DNA from: JANWHV01 sp035534995
GTDB taxonomy: Bacteria; Chloroflexota; UBA5177; JANWHV01
Direction of reading: 5' to 3'
NCBI GenBank assembly: GCA_035534995.1
Contig: DATLQX010000141.1
Location: 1 to 64,000, forward strand
Length of the DNA stretch: 64,000 nucleotides
A model generated the notes under the pieces. The model was given only the letters and a program-made list of their open reading frames with translations, searched no databases and was not told where the DNA came from. This document shows, one piece after another, positions 52,788-61,809 of the stretch. A program made the position numbers and the translations under genes. Numbering within the stretch: position 1 is the stretch's first letter; each line of letters opens with the position of its first letter.

Positions 52788-53504
52788 GTGACCACCCCAC
52801 TGTTGGAAGCAGCCGGCGTGGGCCGGCGCTTCGGCGCTCTGGTCGTGCTCGACGGGGTCGATTTTAGCCTTGGAGCCGGCGAGGCGGTCGGGATCGTCGG
52901 CCCCAATGGGGCTGGGAAGACCACGCTGCTGAATATACTGGCCGGAGCGCTCCGCCCGACCACGGGCAGGGTTCGACTGCGGGGCTCGGACATCACCAAC
53001 CTGCGGGTGGATCGCTGCTGCCGGTTGGGCATTGCCCGAACCCATCAAGTGCCGCGCCCCTTTGGCGGCATGACCGTTTTTGAAAACGTTCTGGTCGGCG
53101 CCACACTTCGTGGTCCCGCCGCCTATACCCATGGAAGTGAGGTGCTCGAACTCTGCGGGCTGATCGAGTTGGCGAATCGCCGGGCCGACAGTCTCGGCCT
53201 GCTCGATCGAAAGCGGCTGGAACTGGCGCGCGCCCTCTCCACCAGTCCCGCGGTATTGCTTCTGGATGAGATTGGCGGCGGCCTCACCGACGCCGAGGCA
53301 GCGGACCTGCTGCTGACCATTCGGGAGGTGCGGCGGCGGGACATCGCCATCGTCTGGATCGAACATATCGTCCATATCCTGATGCAGGGGGTGGACCGCT
53401 TGGTCTGCCTTGACGTGGGGCGGGTGATCGCGGACGGGCCACCCGAAGCGGTGCTGGAAAACGCCGCCGTGATCGACGCCTATCTGGGAGGTAGTCACCC
53501 TTGA
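52788..53504 (+). CDS. ABC transporter ATPase, LivG-like
   Basis: About 238 residues. Walker A GPNGAGKTT, Q-loop RTHQVPRPFGGMTVFENV, Walker B LLLDEIGGGLT and the His switch IEHIVHILM are present. The ABC signature is unusual: the LSGGQ position reads LGLLDRKRLELARAL instead of the LPYGQQRRLEIARAL seen in most LivG proteins. Its stop overlaps the TTG start of the LivF gene by four bases. GAGAGG precedes the GTG at 52788. Confidence 0.9.
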   Translation: MTTPLLEAAGVGRRFGALVVLDGVDFSLGAGEAVGIVGPNGAGKTTLLNILAGALRPTTGRVRLRGSDITNLRVDRCCRLGIARTHQVPRPFGGMTVFENVLVGATLRGPAAYTHGSEVLELCGLIELANRRADSLGLLDRKRLELARALSTSPAVLLLDEIGGGLTDAEAADLLLTIREVRRRDIAIVWIEHIVHILMQGVDRLVCLDVGRVIADGPPEAVLENAAVIDAYLGGSHP

Positions 53505-54226
53505 GCCTGCTTGAGGTGGAATCCCTTGACGCCCGCCATGGTCTGCTGCACGCCGTTCGTGGCCTGTCGCTTTCGGTGGCGGAGGGAGAAACGGTGGCCC
53601 TGGTTGGGGCGAACGGGGCGGGAAAAACCACCCTCCTGCGGTGCATCGCGGGCGCGCATCGCCCGGCGTCCGGCCGGATCATCTTTGACGGTAGTGATAT
53701 TACGGCGGTTCCCGCCCATAAGCGGGTACGCCTGGGGATCGCCCTGGTTCCCGAAGGCAGGCGCCTATTTCCTGGGTTGACCGTGGAGGAAAACCTGCTT
53801 ACCGCCGGGGCGCGGGGCAGGCCCGGCCCCTGGACCGTTGCTCGGGTATTGGAGGCATTCCCCCTCCTGGCTCCTCTACGCAAGCGACCGGCGGCGACCT
53901 TGTCCGGGGGACAGCAACAGGCGGCGGCGATCGGGAGGGCCTTGATGAGCAATCCGCGCCTCTTGCTCCTGGATGAGGTGTCGCTGGGCCTTGCCCCGAT
54001 CGTGGTGGACGAAGTGTATGCATCCTTGCGGTCGCTCATCGAAACTGGAGCCACCCTCCTCCTGGTCGAGCAGGACCTGGCGCGGGCGATGCGGGTGGCG
54101 GCGCGAGTGGTGTGCATGCTTGAGGGACGGGTCGTGCTTGAGGGAGCGTCGGGCGAGCTGACGCGCGAGCGGATAACCGCCGCCTACTTTGGTCTGAGCC
54201 GGGTGGCCGGGTCGGAGCGCCGCTGA
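53501..54226 (+). CDS. ABC transporter ATPase, LivF-like
   Basis: 241 residues with Walker A GANGAGKTT, signature LSGGQQQAAAIGRALM, Walker B LLLLDEVSLGLAP, His switch VEQDLARAM. A TTG start overlapping the LivG stop (TTGA) has GGGAGG upstream; its stop overlaps the LivH ATG by one base. With LivG it powers uptake. Confidence 0.9.
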   Translation: MSLLEVESLDARHGLLHAVRGLSLSVAEGETVALVGANGAGKTTLLRCIAGAHRPASGRIIFDGSDITAVPAHKRVRLGIALVPEGRRLFPGLTVEENLLTAGARGRPGPWTVARVLEAFPLLAPLRKRPAATLSGGQQQAAAIGRALMSNPRLLLLDEVSLGLAPIVVDEVYASLRSLIETGATLLLVEQDLARAMRVAARVVCMLEGRVVLEGASGELTRERITAAYFGLSRVAGSERR

Positions 54227-55104
54227 TGGACTGGGTCAATGCCATCATTCAGGGGATCCTGCTTGGCGGTCTCTACGCGCTCCTCGCCTGTGGCCTCTCG
54301 CTGACTTTTGGTGTCATGCGGATCATCAATCTTGCCCACGGCGACATCGCAATTCTTGGGGCCTATTTGGTCTGGGAAGTGGTTGATCGTACCACCATGT
54401 CTCCCTTTCTGGCCGCGCTGATCGTGCTGCCAGGCATGTTTGTCCTCGGCTACCTGCTCCAGATCCTCCTCCTGGAGCGGAGCCTGCGGGCCGGCCCGCT
54501 CGTGCCGCTCTTGACCACCTTTGGCCTGGCGATCGTGATCCAGAATCTGCTCTTGCAAGTGTTTTCACCCGACGTACAGTCTCTCGGAGGCAACGCGGGA
54601 ATGATTACCACCGCCAGTTGGCGGATTACCGATCAGCTCTCAATCCCAGGACTGGGTGTCTTGATCCTGGTGGTGGCGGTTGTTACGCTCGGTGCCTTGC
54701 AGCTCATCTTGACCCGGACCCAACTTGGCCGAGAAATGCGGGCCACGGCCGAGGATCCCGATACCGCGCGCCTGGTCGGGATCGACGCGCGCGCCGTGTA
54801 TGCCCGCGCCACGGCGATCGCCGTGGCGACCGCCGGCCTGGCCGGTTTGTTCCTGGCCATCCGTTCGACCTTCGATCCCTCCAGCGGCCCCACCCAACTG
54901 ATTTTCGCCTTTGAGGCGGTGGTGATCGGCGGGTTTGGATCGCTCTGGGGAACCCTGCTTGGCGGCATTGTCCTGGGGGTCGCCCAGGCAATCGGCGAAC
55001 AGATCGACCCCCAATACTCGATTCTCGCGGGCCATCTGGTCTTCCTTGCCGTCCTGGCCTCGGGGCGGGGCAGTCTCCTGGTTGCCAGGGGAGCGTGGAC
55101 GTGA
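54226..55104 (+). CDS. ABC transporter permease, LivH-like
   Basis: 292 residues with eight or so hydrophobic segments; the start MDWVNAIIQGILLGGLYALL and the LTFGVMRIINLAHGDIAILG block are typical of LivH. It forms the channel with LivM, encoded next in an overlapping frame. Confidence 0.92.
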   Translation: MDWVNAIIQGILLGGLYALLACGLSLTFGVMRIINLAHGDIAILGAYLVWEVVDRTTMSPFLAALIVLPGMFVLGYLLQILLLERSLRAGPLVPLLTTFGLAIVIQNLLLQVFSPDVQSLGGNAGMITTASWRITDQLSIPGLGVLILVVAVVTLGALQLILTRTQLGREMRATAEDPDTARLVGIDARAVYARATAIAVATAGLAGLFLAIRSTFDPSSGPTQLIFAFEAVVIGGFGSLWGTLLGGIVLGVAQAIGEQIDPQYSILAGHLVFLAVLASGRGSLLVARGAWT

Positions 55105-56180
55105 TCAACCAGCAACAGCGCGCGCCGCGCGTCGCCTATGCGGTCCAGCGGTGGACCACCCTCTCCTACGCATCCACCGCCGGCGCCGGGGCGCTGATTG
55201 TGGCCCTAGTCTTCGTCCCGCTCGTCCTTGGCACGAACCTGACGCAGCAGCTTACCTCCCTCCTGATCCTGGTTATCCTGGCCGTGACCTGGAATGCCCT
55301 GGCCGGCTACGGTGGCCTGATCTCGGTTGGCCAGCAAGCCTTTATCGGCCTCGGCGCTTACGGAACCATCTATCTTAATCAGCGCGGCGTGCCGCCGTAT
55401 CCGGCCATGGTGTTGGCCGCGATCGGGGCCGGAGTGATCGCGGCGCCGGTTTCGCTGCTGGTGCTCCGCTTACGGGGCGGCCAGTTCGCCATCGGCACCT
55501 GGGTAGTGGCCGAGGCTTTTGCCCTTATTGTCGTGCTCGACCAATCGCTTGGCGGTGGCACCGGCATCTCCCTCACCACCCTCGATGTGTATAGCCCGTC
55601 CGCCCGCCAGGCATACACCTATTGGCTGACCCTGGCGGTGGCCGTGATCCTTCTCGCGGCGCTCTTCTTTCTCTTGCGGAGCCGCCTTGGCACCGCCTTG
55701 CGGGCGATTCGCGATGACGAGGAGGCAGCGGCTTCGGTCGGCGTCCCGGTGATGCGGACCAAGCGCGTGCTCTTCATCCTGGCCGCGTGCGGTTGCGGTG
55801 CCGCCGGGGCCTTGACCCTGGCCAGTACGCTCTTCGTCGAGACGCAGTCGGTTTTCGGCGTGCAATGGTCGGCCTATATGATTTTCATCGTTCTGGTCGG
55901 TGGGCTCGGCACCTTCGAGGGACCGATCCTGGGGGCGATTATCTTCTACTTTCTCCAGAACCAATTCGCCGACTACGGCGCCTGGTACCTGGTTGGACAG
56001 GGGGCCACGGCCATCGCCTTCGCCCTGTTTCTCCCCCGCGGCCTCTGGGGCACGGTCGAATCGCGGTTCCACGTCAGTCTGCTTCCGGTAGGCTATAGGC
56101 TGCGCCAGGTCGGGTCTTCCGCGGCCGGTCGGACGCCGCCACCCGAGGACCGCGGCCCGACGGGAGGGCGAGATGGCTGA
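55101..56180 (+). CDS. ABC transporter permease, LivM-like
   Basis: About 359 residues, LivM type: LLILVILAVTWNALAGYGGL and GGQFAIGTWVVAEAFALIVV, then TALRAIRDDEEAAASVGVPV (EAA-like loop). GTG at 55101 makes a GTGA overlap with LivH and has GGGGAG seven bases upstream; a GTG at 55095 is too close to that site. The end overlaps the next gene by eight bases. Confidence 0.9.
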   Translation: MINQQQRAPRVAYAVQRWTTLSYASTAGAGALIVALVFVPLVLGTNLTQQLTSLLILVILAVTWNALAGYGGLISVGQQAFIGLGAYGTIYLNQRGVPPYPAMVLAAIGAGVIAAPVSLLVLRLRGGQFAIGTWVVAEAFALIVVLDQSLGGGTGISLTTLDVYSPSARQAYTYWLTLAVAVILLAALFFLLRSRLGTALRAIRDDEEAAASVGVPVMRTKRVLFILAACGCGAAGALTLASTLFVETQSVFGVQWSAYMIFIVLVGGLGTFEGPILGAIIFYFLQNQFADYGAWYLVGQGATAIAFALFLPRGLWGTVESRFHVSLLPVGYRLRQVGSSAAGRTPPPEDRGPTGGRDG

Positions 56181-57036
56181 ACTGATGTCCTTGCGCGAGG
56201 CGGTCGCGGGCCTGATTCATGACGGGGACACGGTGGCCCTGGAAGGCTTCACCCACCTGATTCCCTTCGCGGCCGGGCTGGAGGTCATCCGCCAGCGGCG
56301 CACGGATCTCACCCTGATCCGGATGACCCCCGACCTCATCTACGACCAGTTGATTGGGGCTGGGTGCGCCAGGCGGTTGGTCTTCTCGTGGGGCGGAAAC
56401 CCTGGGATTGGTTCACTGCACCGGTTGCGCGACGCGGTGGAACATGGTTGGCCGCGCGCCCTGGAGATCGAGGAGCATAGTCACGCGGCCCTGGCGAACG
56501 CCTATGTCGCCGGTGCCTCGAACCTTCCCTTCGCGGTATTCCGCGGTTACGCCGGTACCGACTTGCCGAAGGTAAATCCACGCATCCAGACCATTCAGTG
56601 CCCGTATACCGGCGAGCACCTGGCGGCGGTCCCCGCCGCGCGGCCGGACGTGACGGTGATCCACGCCCAACGGGCCGACCACAAGGGCAACGTATTGCTC
56701 TGGGGCATCCTGGGGGTGCAGAAGGAAGCGGTATTGGCCGCCCGCCGATCGATCGTGGTGGTCGAGGAGATCGTCGACGATCTGGAAGCCTGGCCCAATG
56801 CCTGCGTGCTGCCCGGATGGGCCCTCTCGGCCGTCTGTTGCGTACCCGGCGGCGCCCATCCGTCGTACGCGATGGGGTACTATGAGCGTGACAACCGCTT
56901 CTACCTGGCGTGGGATGCCATTGCCCGCGCCCGCGAGGATTTCCAGACGTGGGTCACCCGGCACATCCTGGAGACGAACGATTTCTCCGAGTACACACGG
57001 GTGCTGCGGGAATCGTTCAGCAAGGATCGATCCTGA
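56173..57036 (+). CDS. pcaI: CoA-transferase alpha subunit (3-oxoadipate:succinyl-CoA role)
   Basis: 287 residues, class I CoA-transferase alpha subunit: the SLREAVAGLIHDGDTVALEG start, GLEVIRQRRTDLTLIRMTP, GGNPGIGSLHRLRDAVEHGW. Paired with the beta subunit that overlaps it by one base. Sequence style is also close to glutaconate- and steroid-type (IpdAB) transferases; the pathway role, activation of beta-ketoadipate by succinyl-CoA, comes from the operon. The name is by context. Confidence 0.82.
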   Translation: MAELMSLREAVAGLIHDGDTVALEGFTHLIPFAAGLEVIRQRRTDLTLIRMTPDLIYDQLIGAGCARRLVFSWGGNPGIGSLHRLRDAVEHGWPRALEIEEHSHAALANAYVAGASNLPFAVFRGYAGTDLPKVNPRIQTIQCPYTGEHLAAVPAARPDVTVIHAQRADHKGNVLLWGILGVQKEAVLAARRSIVVVEEIVDDLEAWPNACVLPGWALSAVCCVPGGAHPSYAMGYYERDNRFYLAWDAIARAREDFQTWVTRHILETNDFSEYTRVLRESFSKDRS

Positions 57037-57812
57037 TGGTTGGGCTAGGGTTCAACACAACGGAGATGATGACCGTGGCCGCGGCGCGGCGGCTGAAGAA
57101 CGGTGACGTGTGCTTTGTCGGGATCGGCCTGCCTTCCACGGCGGCGAACCTGGCCCGTCTTACCCACGCGCCCGAATTGGTACTGATCTATGAATCGGGA
57201 CCGATTGGGGCCAAGCCGCGCGTCCTGCCGCTCTCCATCGGGGACGGCGAGTTAGCCGCCACCGCCGATACGGTGGTCTCCACGCCGGAGATTTTCCGCT
57301 ACTGGCTGCAAGGTGGGCGGATCGCTGTAGGCTTTCTCGGGGCGGCGCAAATTGACCGCTTTGGCAATCTCAACACAACGGTGATGGGCCCGTATGATCA
57401 CCCGCGGACCCGGTTACCCGGAGCCGGGGGGGCGCCCGAGATCGCGGGCTCGGCCGGGAAAGTGTTAGTCATTCTCAAGCAAACCCCCCGCGCCTTCGTG
57501 GCGCGCCTCGATTTCATTACCTCGGTGGGCTACCTGGACGGTGGCGACGCCCGCCGGCGGCTGGGCCTGGACGGGAATGGACCCGCCGCCGTCATTACCG
57601 ACCTGTGCGTGCTGGAACCCGAACCGGTGACCAAGGAATTATGCGTGACCGTCCTCCATCCAACGGTGACGCGCCGGCAGGTAGAGGAGGCAACCGGCTG
57701 GCCCATCCGCTTTGCCGAGCCGGTGGGCGAAGCGGCGCCCCCAACCCAGGCTGAACTCGATGCATTACGCGATCTACTGGCGCGTACGACGGCGGCTCAC
57801 GACAACTCATAA
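57036..57812 (+). CDS. pcaJ: CoA-transferase beta subunit
   Basis: 258 residues starting at the ATG that overlaps the alpha-subunit stop. TTEMMTVAAARRLKNGDVCF, ELVLIYESGPIGAKPRVLPL (catalytic Glu in the ESG position) and FLGAAQIDRFGNLNTT match class I CoA-transferase beta subunits. It completes the heterodimer that turns beta-ketoadipate into its CoA thioester. Confidence 0.82.
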   Translation: MVGLGFNTTEMMTVAAARRLKNGDVCFVGIGLPSTAANLARLTHAPELVLIYESGPIGAKPRVLPLSIGDGELAATADTVVSTPEIFRYWLQGGRIAVGFLGAAQIDRFGNLNTTVMGPYDHPRTRLPGAGGAPEIAGSAGKVLVILKQTPRAFVARLDFITSVGYLDGGDARRRLGLDGNGPAAVITDLCVLEPEPVTKELCVTVLHPTVTRRQVEEATGWPIRFAEPVGEAAPPTQAELDALRDLLARTTAAHDNS

Positions 57813-57827
57813 TGGGAGGTGGATCTG

Positions 57828-58529
57828 GTGGACATTCAGGGGTATCGGCGCCCAGCACCCGGCACCCAGCCGGCATATCTGCATCCTCCCTACGCCTCGA
57901 CCGCGAAGCGGGCGCCGACCAAACCGCTGATTCTGTTGCCCCACACGCTGTCGGAAGTTACGGGGCCAGTGTTCGGTCACGAGCGGATTGGGCCAAATGA
58001 TCATGATCTGACCCGCCAGCATGAAGGTGAACCGATCGGCGAGCGGATCATCGTCAGTGGCCGGGTGCTGGACGAGGATAACCGTCCCGTGCCCGAGGCG
58101 CTGATCGAACTCTGGCAGTGCAACGCGGCGGGCCGCTACCGGCACAAAAACGATACCCATGGGGCGCCGCTTGATCCCAACTTTACCGGATGCGGCCGTT
58201 TGCTGACCGACCGAGAGGGCCGCTACCAGTTCGTGACGATCAAGCCAGGCGCCTATCCTTGGCGGAATCACCTCAACGCCTGGCGGCCGGCGCATCTCCA
58301 CTTCTCGCTTTTCGGGGCCGGCCTTTTGAGCCGATTGGTGACCCAGATGTATTTTCCCGGCGACCCACTTTTGCCCTACGATCCGATCTTCACCAGCATA
58401 CCGGAGGAACAGGCGCGCAATCGCCTGGTTTCCACCTTTGATTGGCATACCACCGAACCCGAGCATGCCCTGGGCTATCGCTTCGACATTATCCTGCGGG
58501 GCCGCGAGGCCACGCCAATGGAGCCCTGA
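57828..58529 (+). CDS. pcaH: Protocatechuate 3,4-dioxygenase beta subunit
   Basis: 233 residues, intradiol ring-cleaving dioxygenase with its Fe(III) ligands Y104 (GRYRHKND), Y143 (PGAYPW), H156 and H158 (RPAHLHFS). It cleaves protocatechuate between its hydroxyls to 3-carboxy-cis,cis-muconate. The partner alpha subunit follows. GGGAGG eight bases before the GTG at 57828 favours it over a GTG nine bases earlier. Confidence 0.93.
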   Translation: MDIQGYRRPAPGTQPAYLHPPYASTAKRAPTKPLILLPHTLSEVTGPVFGHERIGPNDHDLTRQHEGEPIGERIIVSGRVLDEDNRPVPEALIELWQCNAAGRYRHKNDTHGAPLDPNFTGCGRLLTDREGRYQFVTIKPGAYPWRNHLNAWRPAHLHFSLFGAGLLSRLVTQMYFPGDPLLPYDPIFTSIPEEQARNRLVSTFDWHTTEPEHALGYRFDIILRGREATPMEP

Positions 58530-58539
58530 GGTGGATGCC

Positions 58540-59103
58540 ATGCGGGCGACCGCGTCGCATACCGTGGGGCCATTCTTTCATCTTGGCCTGGACGCGCTCA
58601 CGATGACAGACCTGGCCGGTCCAGAAGTACAGGGCGAACTGGTCACCATTCAGGGACAGGTGCTGGACGGCGACCGCCTGCCGGTTAGCGACGCGCTGAT
58701 CGAGATCTGGCAGGCCGACAGTCGCGGTTTTTACGCCCATCCCGAGGATAGTCGCTCCGGTCCCGGTCCACACGATTTCACGGGTTTTGGCCGGATCCCC
58801 ACCGGCGCGGACGGCACATTCTCGTTCACCACGATCAAACCCGGTTCGGTTCCTGGGCCGGGAAGTAAGCCGCAAGCACCGCACCTTGTCGCGCTCGTGT
58901 TCATGCGCGGCCTGCTCAAACACCTTCTCACCCGCCTATACTTTCCGGGAGATCCATTGAACGAGGCGGATCCGATCCTGGCGCTTGTGCCGCCCGAACG
59001 CCGACACACCCTGATCGCTCAGCCCCTGGATGGAAATATTCAGGTACTGCGATGGAACATCATCTTGCAGGGTCCGGGTGAAACTGTCTTTTTTGACTAT
59101 TAG
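58540..59103 (+). CDS. pcaG: Protocatechuate 3,4-dioxygenase alpha subunit
   Basis: 187 residues, the structural partner of PcaH. Family opening ATASHTVGPFFHLGLD, core GQVLDGDRLPVSDALIEIWQ with ADSRGFY, and late KHLLTRLYFPGDPLNEADPI. It has lost the full iron-ligand set, as alpha subunits do. ATG at 58540, GAGG about eight bases upstream. Confidence 0.92.
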   Translation: MRATASHTVGPFFHLGLDALTMTDLAGPEVQGELVTIQGQVLDGDRLPVSDALIEIWQADSRGFYAHPEDSRSGPGPHDFTGFGRIPTGADGTFSFTTIKPGSVPGPGSKPQAPHLVALVFMRGLLKHLLTRLYFPGDPLNEADPILALVPPERRHTLIAQPLDGNIQVLRWNIILQGPGETVFFDY

Positions 59104-59157
59104 CCAATCTGTCCACTCTGAACTCGCGCATAATCGGTTGGCCCTGTTTGATGTGTT

Positions 59158-59180
59158 GTAAGGGCACCGGGTACCCCTAC
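59158..59180. repeat. Small palindrome inside the operon, before pcaB
   Basis: GTAAGGGCACC and GGTACCCCTAC are inverted with two mismatches, in the same style as the GTAGGGGCATC hairpin at 15311-15374. It lies in the operon's largest internal gap (107 bases) and could tune expression. Confidence 0.45.
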
Positions 59181-59210
59181 TCCGCAAAAACTCTAGCAAG
59201 GGGAATCGCC

Positions 59211-60596
59211 ATGAGCCCACCCAGTATGCCGCGCCTCCTGGAGCCGCTCTTCAGCACGGATCGGATGCGGCATGTCCTTGCCGATAGGGGGCGGCTCCAG
59301 GCTATGCTCGACTTCGAGGCGGCCCTGGCGCGGGCGGAGGCGCGCATGGATGTGATTCCCGCCTCGGCGGCAACGGCGATCGCGGCTCAGTGTCGCACCG
59401 AGTTCTACGATATGGCGGCCATGGCCGAGGAGGTGACGATCGCCGGGAATCTGGCGATCCCCATGGTGAAGGCACTTACCGCCCTGGTAGCTCCAACCGA
59501 CCAGCAGGCGGCGGGGTTCGTACATTGGGGCGCCACCAGCCAGGATGCCATCGATACTGGCCTGGTACTGCAATTGCGCGAAGTCCTCACGGTGATCCAG
59601 GAAGATCTGGCCCGGCTCGCCGCCGGCCTGGGGCGCCTCGCCGCGACGCACGCGCGGACACCCCTGGCCGGGCGAACCTGGATGCAACAGGCGGCGCCGG
59701 TGACCTTCGGTCTCAAGGCGGCGGGCTGGCTCGACGCGATTGGCCGCCACCGCGCGCGCCTGGGCGAAACGCGAGCTCGCGTTCTCACCCTTCAGTTCGG
59801 CGGGGCCGCCGGCACGCTTGCTGCTCTGGGAAGCCAGGGTATGGCCGTCGCGTCCGCCCTGGCCGAGGACTTATCCTTGACCTTGCCCGATCTACCGTGG
59901 CATGCCCAACGCGATCGGGTGGCGGAGGTGGCGACCACGCTCGGCTTGCTGGTGGGGACGCTCGGCAAGGTGGCGCGCGATCTATCGCTGCTAATGCAGA
60001 CCGAGGTGGGCGAGGCGTTCGAGCCGGCAGGCTTGGGGCGCGGCGGATCCTCCTCGATGCCCCACAAGCGCAACCCGGTGGGGTCCGTGGTCGTGCTGGC
60101 GGCCGCGCTCCGAGTGCCGCCGTTGGTCGCCACCATGTTGACCGCGATGGGCCAGGAACATGAGCGGGGCCTGGGCGGCTGGCACGCCGAATGGGAGACC
60201 CTACCCGAGATCTGCTTGCTCACCTCGGGGGCGTTGGCGCATCTGATCCAGATAGCGGAGGGCCTGGAAATCGACGCGGCGCGGATGCGCGCGAATCTCG
60301 ATCAGACACAGGGCCTGGTGATGTCGGAGGCAGTGACCATGGCCCTGGCAAGGCATTTCGGCCGGACCACCGCGCGCCGTTTGGTCGAGGAGGCGATTGG
60401 CCGCGCGCGACAGTCGGGCCAGGGGCTGCGAGACAGCCTGGAGAGCGAGCCCCAGGTTGCCGCGCACTTCTCCAGCGTTGACCTGGATCAAATGTTTGAG
60501 CCGCTGAACTACCTGGGATGCGCCGAACTATTCGTGGCCCGGGCCCTGGCGACCCATGCCGCCGGCCATTCGTCCGAAGCAGAGGGAATAACCTGA
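59211..60596 (+). CDS. pcaB: 3-carboxy-cis,cis-muconate cycloisomerase
   Basis: 461 residues, fumarase/aspartase superfamily: TEFYDMAAMAEEVTIAG, VHWGATSQDAIDTG, and the signature GSSSMPHKRNPVGSV on the flexible loop with the catalytic Ser. It lactonises 3-carboxymuconate. AAGGGGAA precedes the ATG at 59211. Confidence 0.92.
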   Translation: MSPPSMPRLLEPLFSTDRMRHVLADRGRLQAMLDFEAALARAEARMDVIPASAATAIAAQCRTEFYDMAAMAEEVTIAGNLAIPMVKALTALVAPTDQQAAGFVHWGATSQDAIDTGLVLQLREVLTVIQEDLARLAAGLGRLAATHARTPLAGRTWMQQAAPVTFGLKAAGWLDAIGRHRARLGETRARVLTLQFGGAAGTLAALGSQGMAVASALAEDLSLTLPDLPWHAQRDRVAEVATTLGLLVGTLGKVARDLSLLMQTEVGEAFEPAGLGRGGSSSMPHKRNPVGSVVVLAAALRVPPLVATMLTAMGQEHERGLGGWHAEWETLPEICLLTSGALAHLIQIAEGLEIDAARMRANLDQTQGLVMSEAVTMALARHFGRTTARRLVEEAIGRARQSGQGLRDSLESEPQVAAHFSSVDLDQMFEPLNYLGCAELFVARALATHAAGHSSEAEGIT

Positions 60597-60597
60597 C

Positions 60598-61377
60598 ATG
60601 CCCATCATTGAGCTACCCGGGGGGAGGCTGCATTACAGGTTGGAGGGTCCGTATGACGCATCCACTCTGGTGCTCTCGAACTCGCTGGGCACGGACATGT
60701 CGATGTGGGAGCCGCAAATCCCTCTCCTCGCGCGCCATCTTCGTGTCCTCCGCTATGACACTCGTGGCCACGGTGATTCCGAGGTCACCGCGGCCGGCGA
60801 AACGCTTGCCGGCCATGGTCAAGACGTGATCGAACTGTTGCATGACCTTGGAATTGAACGCGCCCACTTTTGCGGTCTGTCCATGGGCGGGATGGTCGGG
60901 ATGTGGCTGGCAGCGCGCGCTCCGGAGTGCATAGACAGATTGGTGCTCTGCAACACGGCCGCTCGCATCGGCACGCCCGCGCTGTGGGACGCACGGATCG
61001 CGGCGATTCGCGCCGGGGGCATGGCCGCGGTCGTGCCGGCGGTGATGGCGCGTTTCTTTTCTCCCGCCTATCTCGCGAGGGGATCGGAGGCGGTTGATCG
61101 GGTGCGGCGGGGGCTGGAGGCCACGTCCGTGGATGGCTACATTGCCTGTTGCGTGGCGATTCGCGACGCGGACCTGAGCGCCGACTTGAAGTCCGTGCGG
61201 ACTCCCACTCTGGTGCTCGCGGGCACCCATGACCTCGCCGCCCCACCGGAGGAGGAACAAGCGCTGGCCAGGGCGATTGAGGGCGCGCGCTATAGTGAAT
61301 TGGACGCGGCGCATTTATCCAATATCGAGGCGCCGGAACGGTTCACGGAGGCCGTGCTGGGGTTCCTGAAGCAGTAG
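60598..61377 (+). CDS. pcaD: 3-oxoadipate enol-lactonase
   Basis: 259-residue alpha/beta hydrolase: oxyanion region SNSLGTDMSMWEPQ, nucleophile S95 in GLSMGGMVG, acid in LAGTHDLAAP and His in LDAAHLSNIEAP. The pattern SNSLGTD-x-MW is characteristic of PcaD. It begins one base after the pcaB stop. It hydrolyses beta-ketoadipate enol-lactone to beta-ketoadipate. Confidence 0.93.
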   Translation: MPIIELPGGRLHYRLEGPYDASTLVLSNSLGTDMSMWEPQIPLLARHLRVLRYDTRGHGDSEVTAAGETLAGHGQDVIELLHDLGIERAHFCGLSMGGMVGMWLAARAPECIDRLVLCNTAARIGTPALWDARIAAIRAGGMAAVVPAVMARFFSPAYLARGSEAVDRVRRGLEATSVDGYIACCVAIRDADLSADLKSVRTPTLVLAGTHDLAAPPEEEQALARAIEGARYSELDAAHLSNIEAPERFTEAVLGFLKQ

Positions 61378-61389
61378 GAGATGAGGGCC

Positions 61390-61776
61390 ATGGACGAGGC
61401 CGACCAGCAGGCGATGGGGATGAAGATACGACGCGAGGTGCTCGGCGACGAGTATGTGGCCCGGGCGCGCAAGAACACGAGCGCCTTCACCGAAGACTTT
61501 CAAGACCTGATTACGCGCTACGCCTGGGGGGAGATCTGGTCCCGCCCTGGCTTGTCCCGGCACACCCGCAGCCTCTTGACCCTGGCCATGACGGTAGCCG
61601 GGAATCATCAAGAGGAGTTTCGTCTTCATGTAGGCGCGGCGGCCAACAATGGGGTGACGATGGACGAAATCAAGGAAGTGCTGTTGCAGTGCGCGATTTA
61701 CTGCGGCGTTCCGGCCGCGAACTCCGCCTTCCGTGCCGCCGCCGAGGTGCTGGCCGAGGCCGAAGGCGGCAGCTAG
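61390..61776 (+). CDS. pcaC: 4-carboxymuconolactone decarboxylase
   Basis: 128 residues: KIRREVLGDEYVARARKNTS, LITRYAWGEIWSRPGLSRHT, LLTLAMTVAGNHQEEFRLHV and the LLQCAIYCGVPAANSAF block are diagnostic of PcaC. It decarboxylates 4-carboxymuconolactone to the enol-lactone used by PcaD. PcaC and PcaD are separate here, unlike the fused PcaL of actinobacteria. AGGAG nine bases before the ATG at 61390. Confidence 0.93.
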   Translation: MDEADQQAMGMKIRREVLGDEYVARARKNTSAFTEDFQDLITRYAWGEIWSRPGLSRHTRSLLTLAMTVAGNHQEEFRLHVGAAANNGVTMDEIKEVLLQCAIYCGVPAANSAFRAAAEVLAEAEGGS

Positions 61777-61809
61777 AGGTTGAAGGCAACGGGGGAGGAA
61801 AGCGCGAGG

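Noticed and set aside
51765..53498. 577-codon open frame on the minus strand over the SBP/LivG genes
   Set aside because: High-GC shadow of well-supported genes on the other strand; Gly/His/Arg-rich, no domain, no ribosome site.
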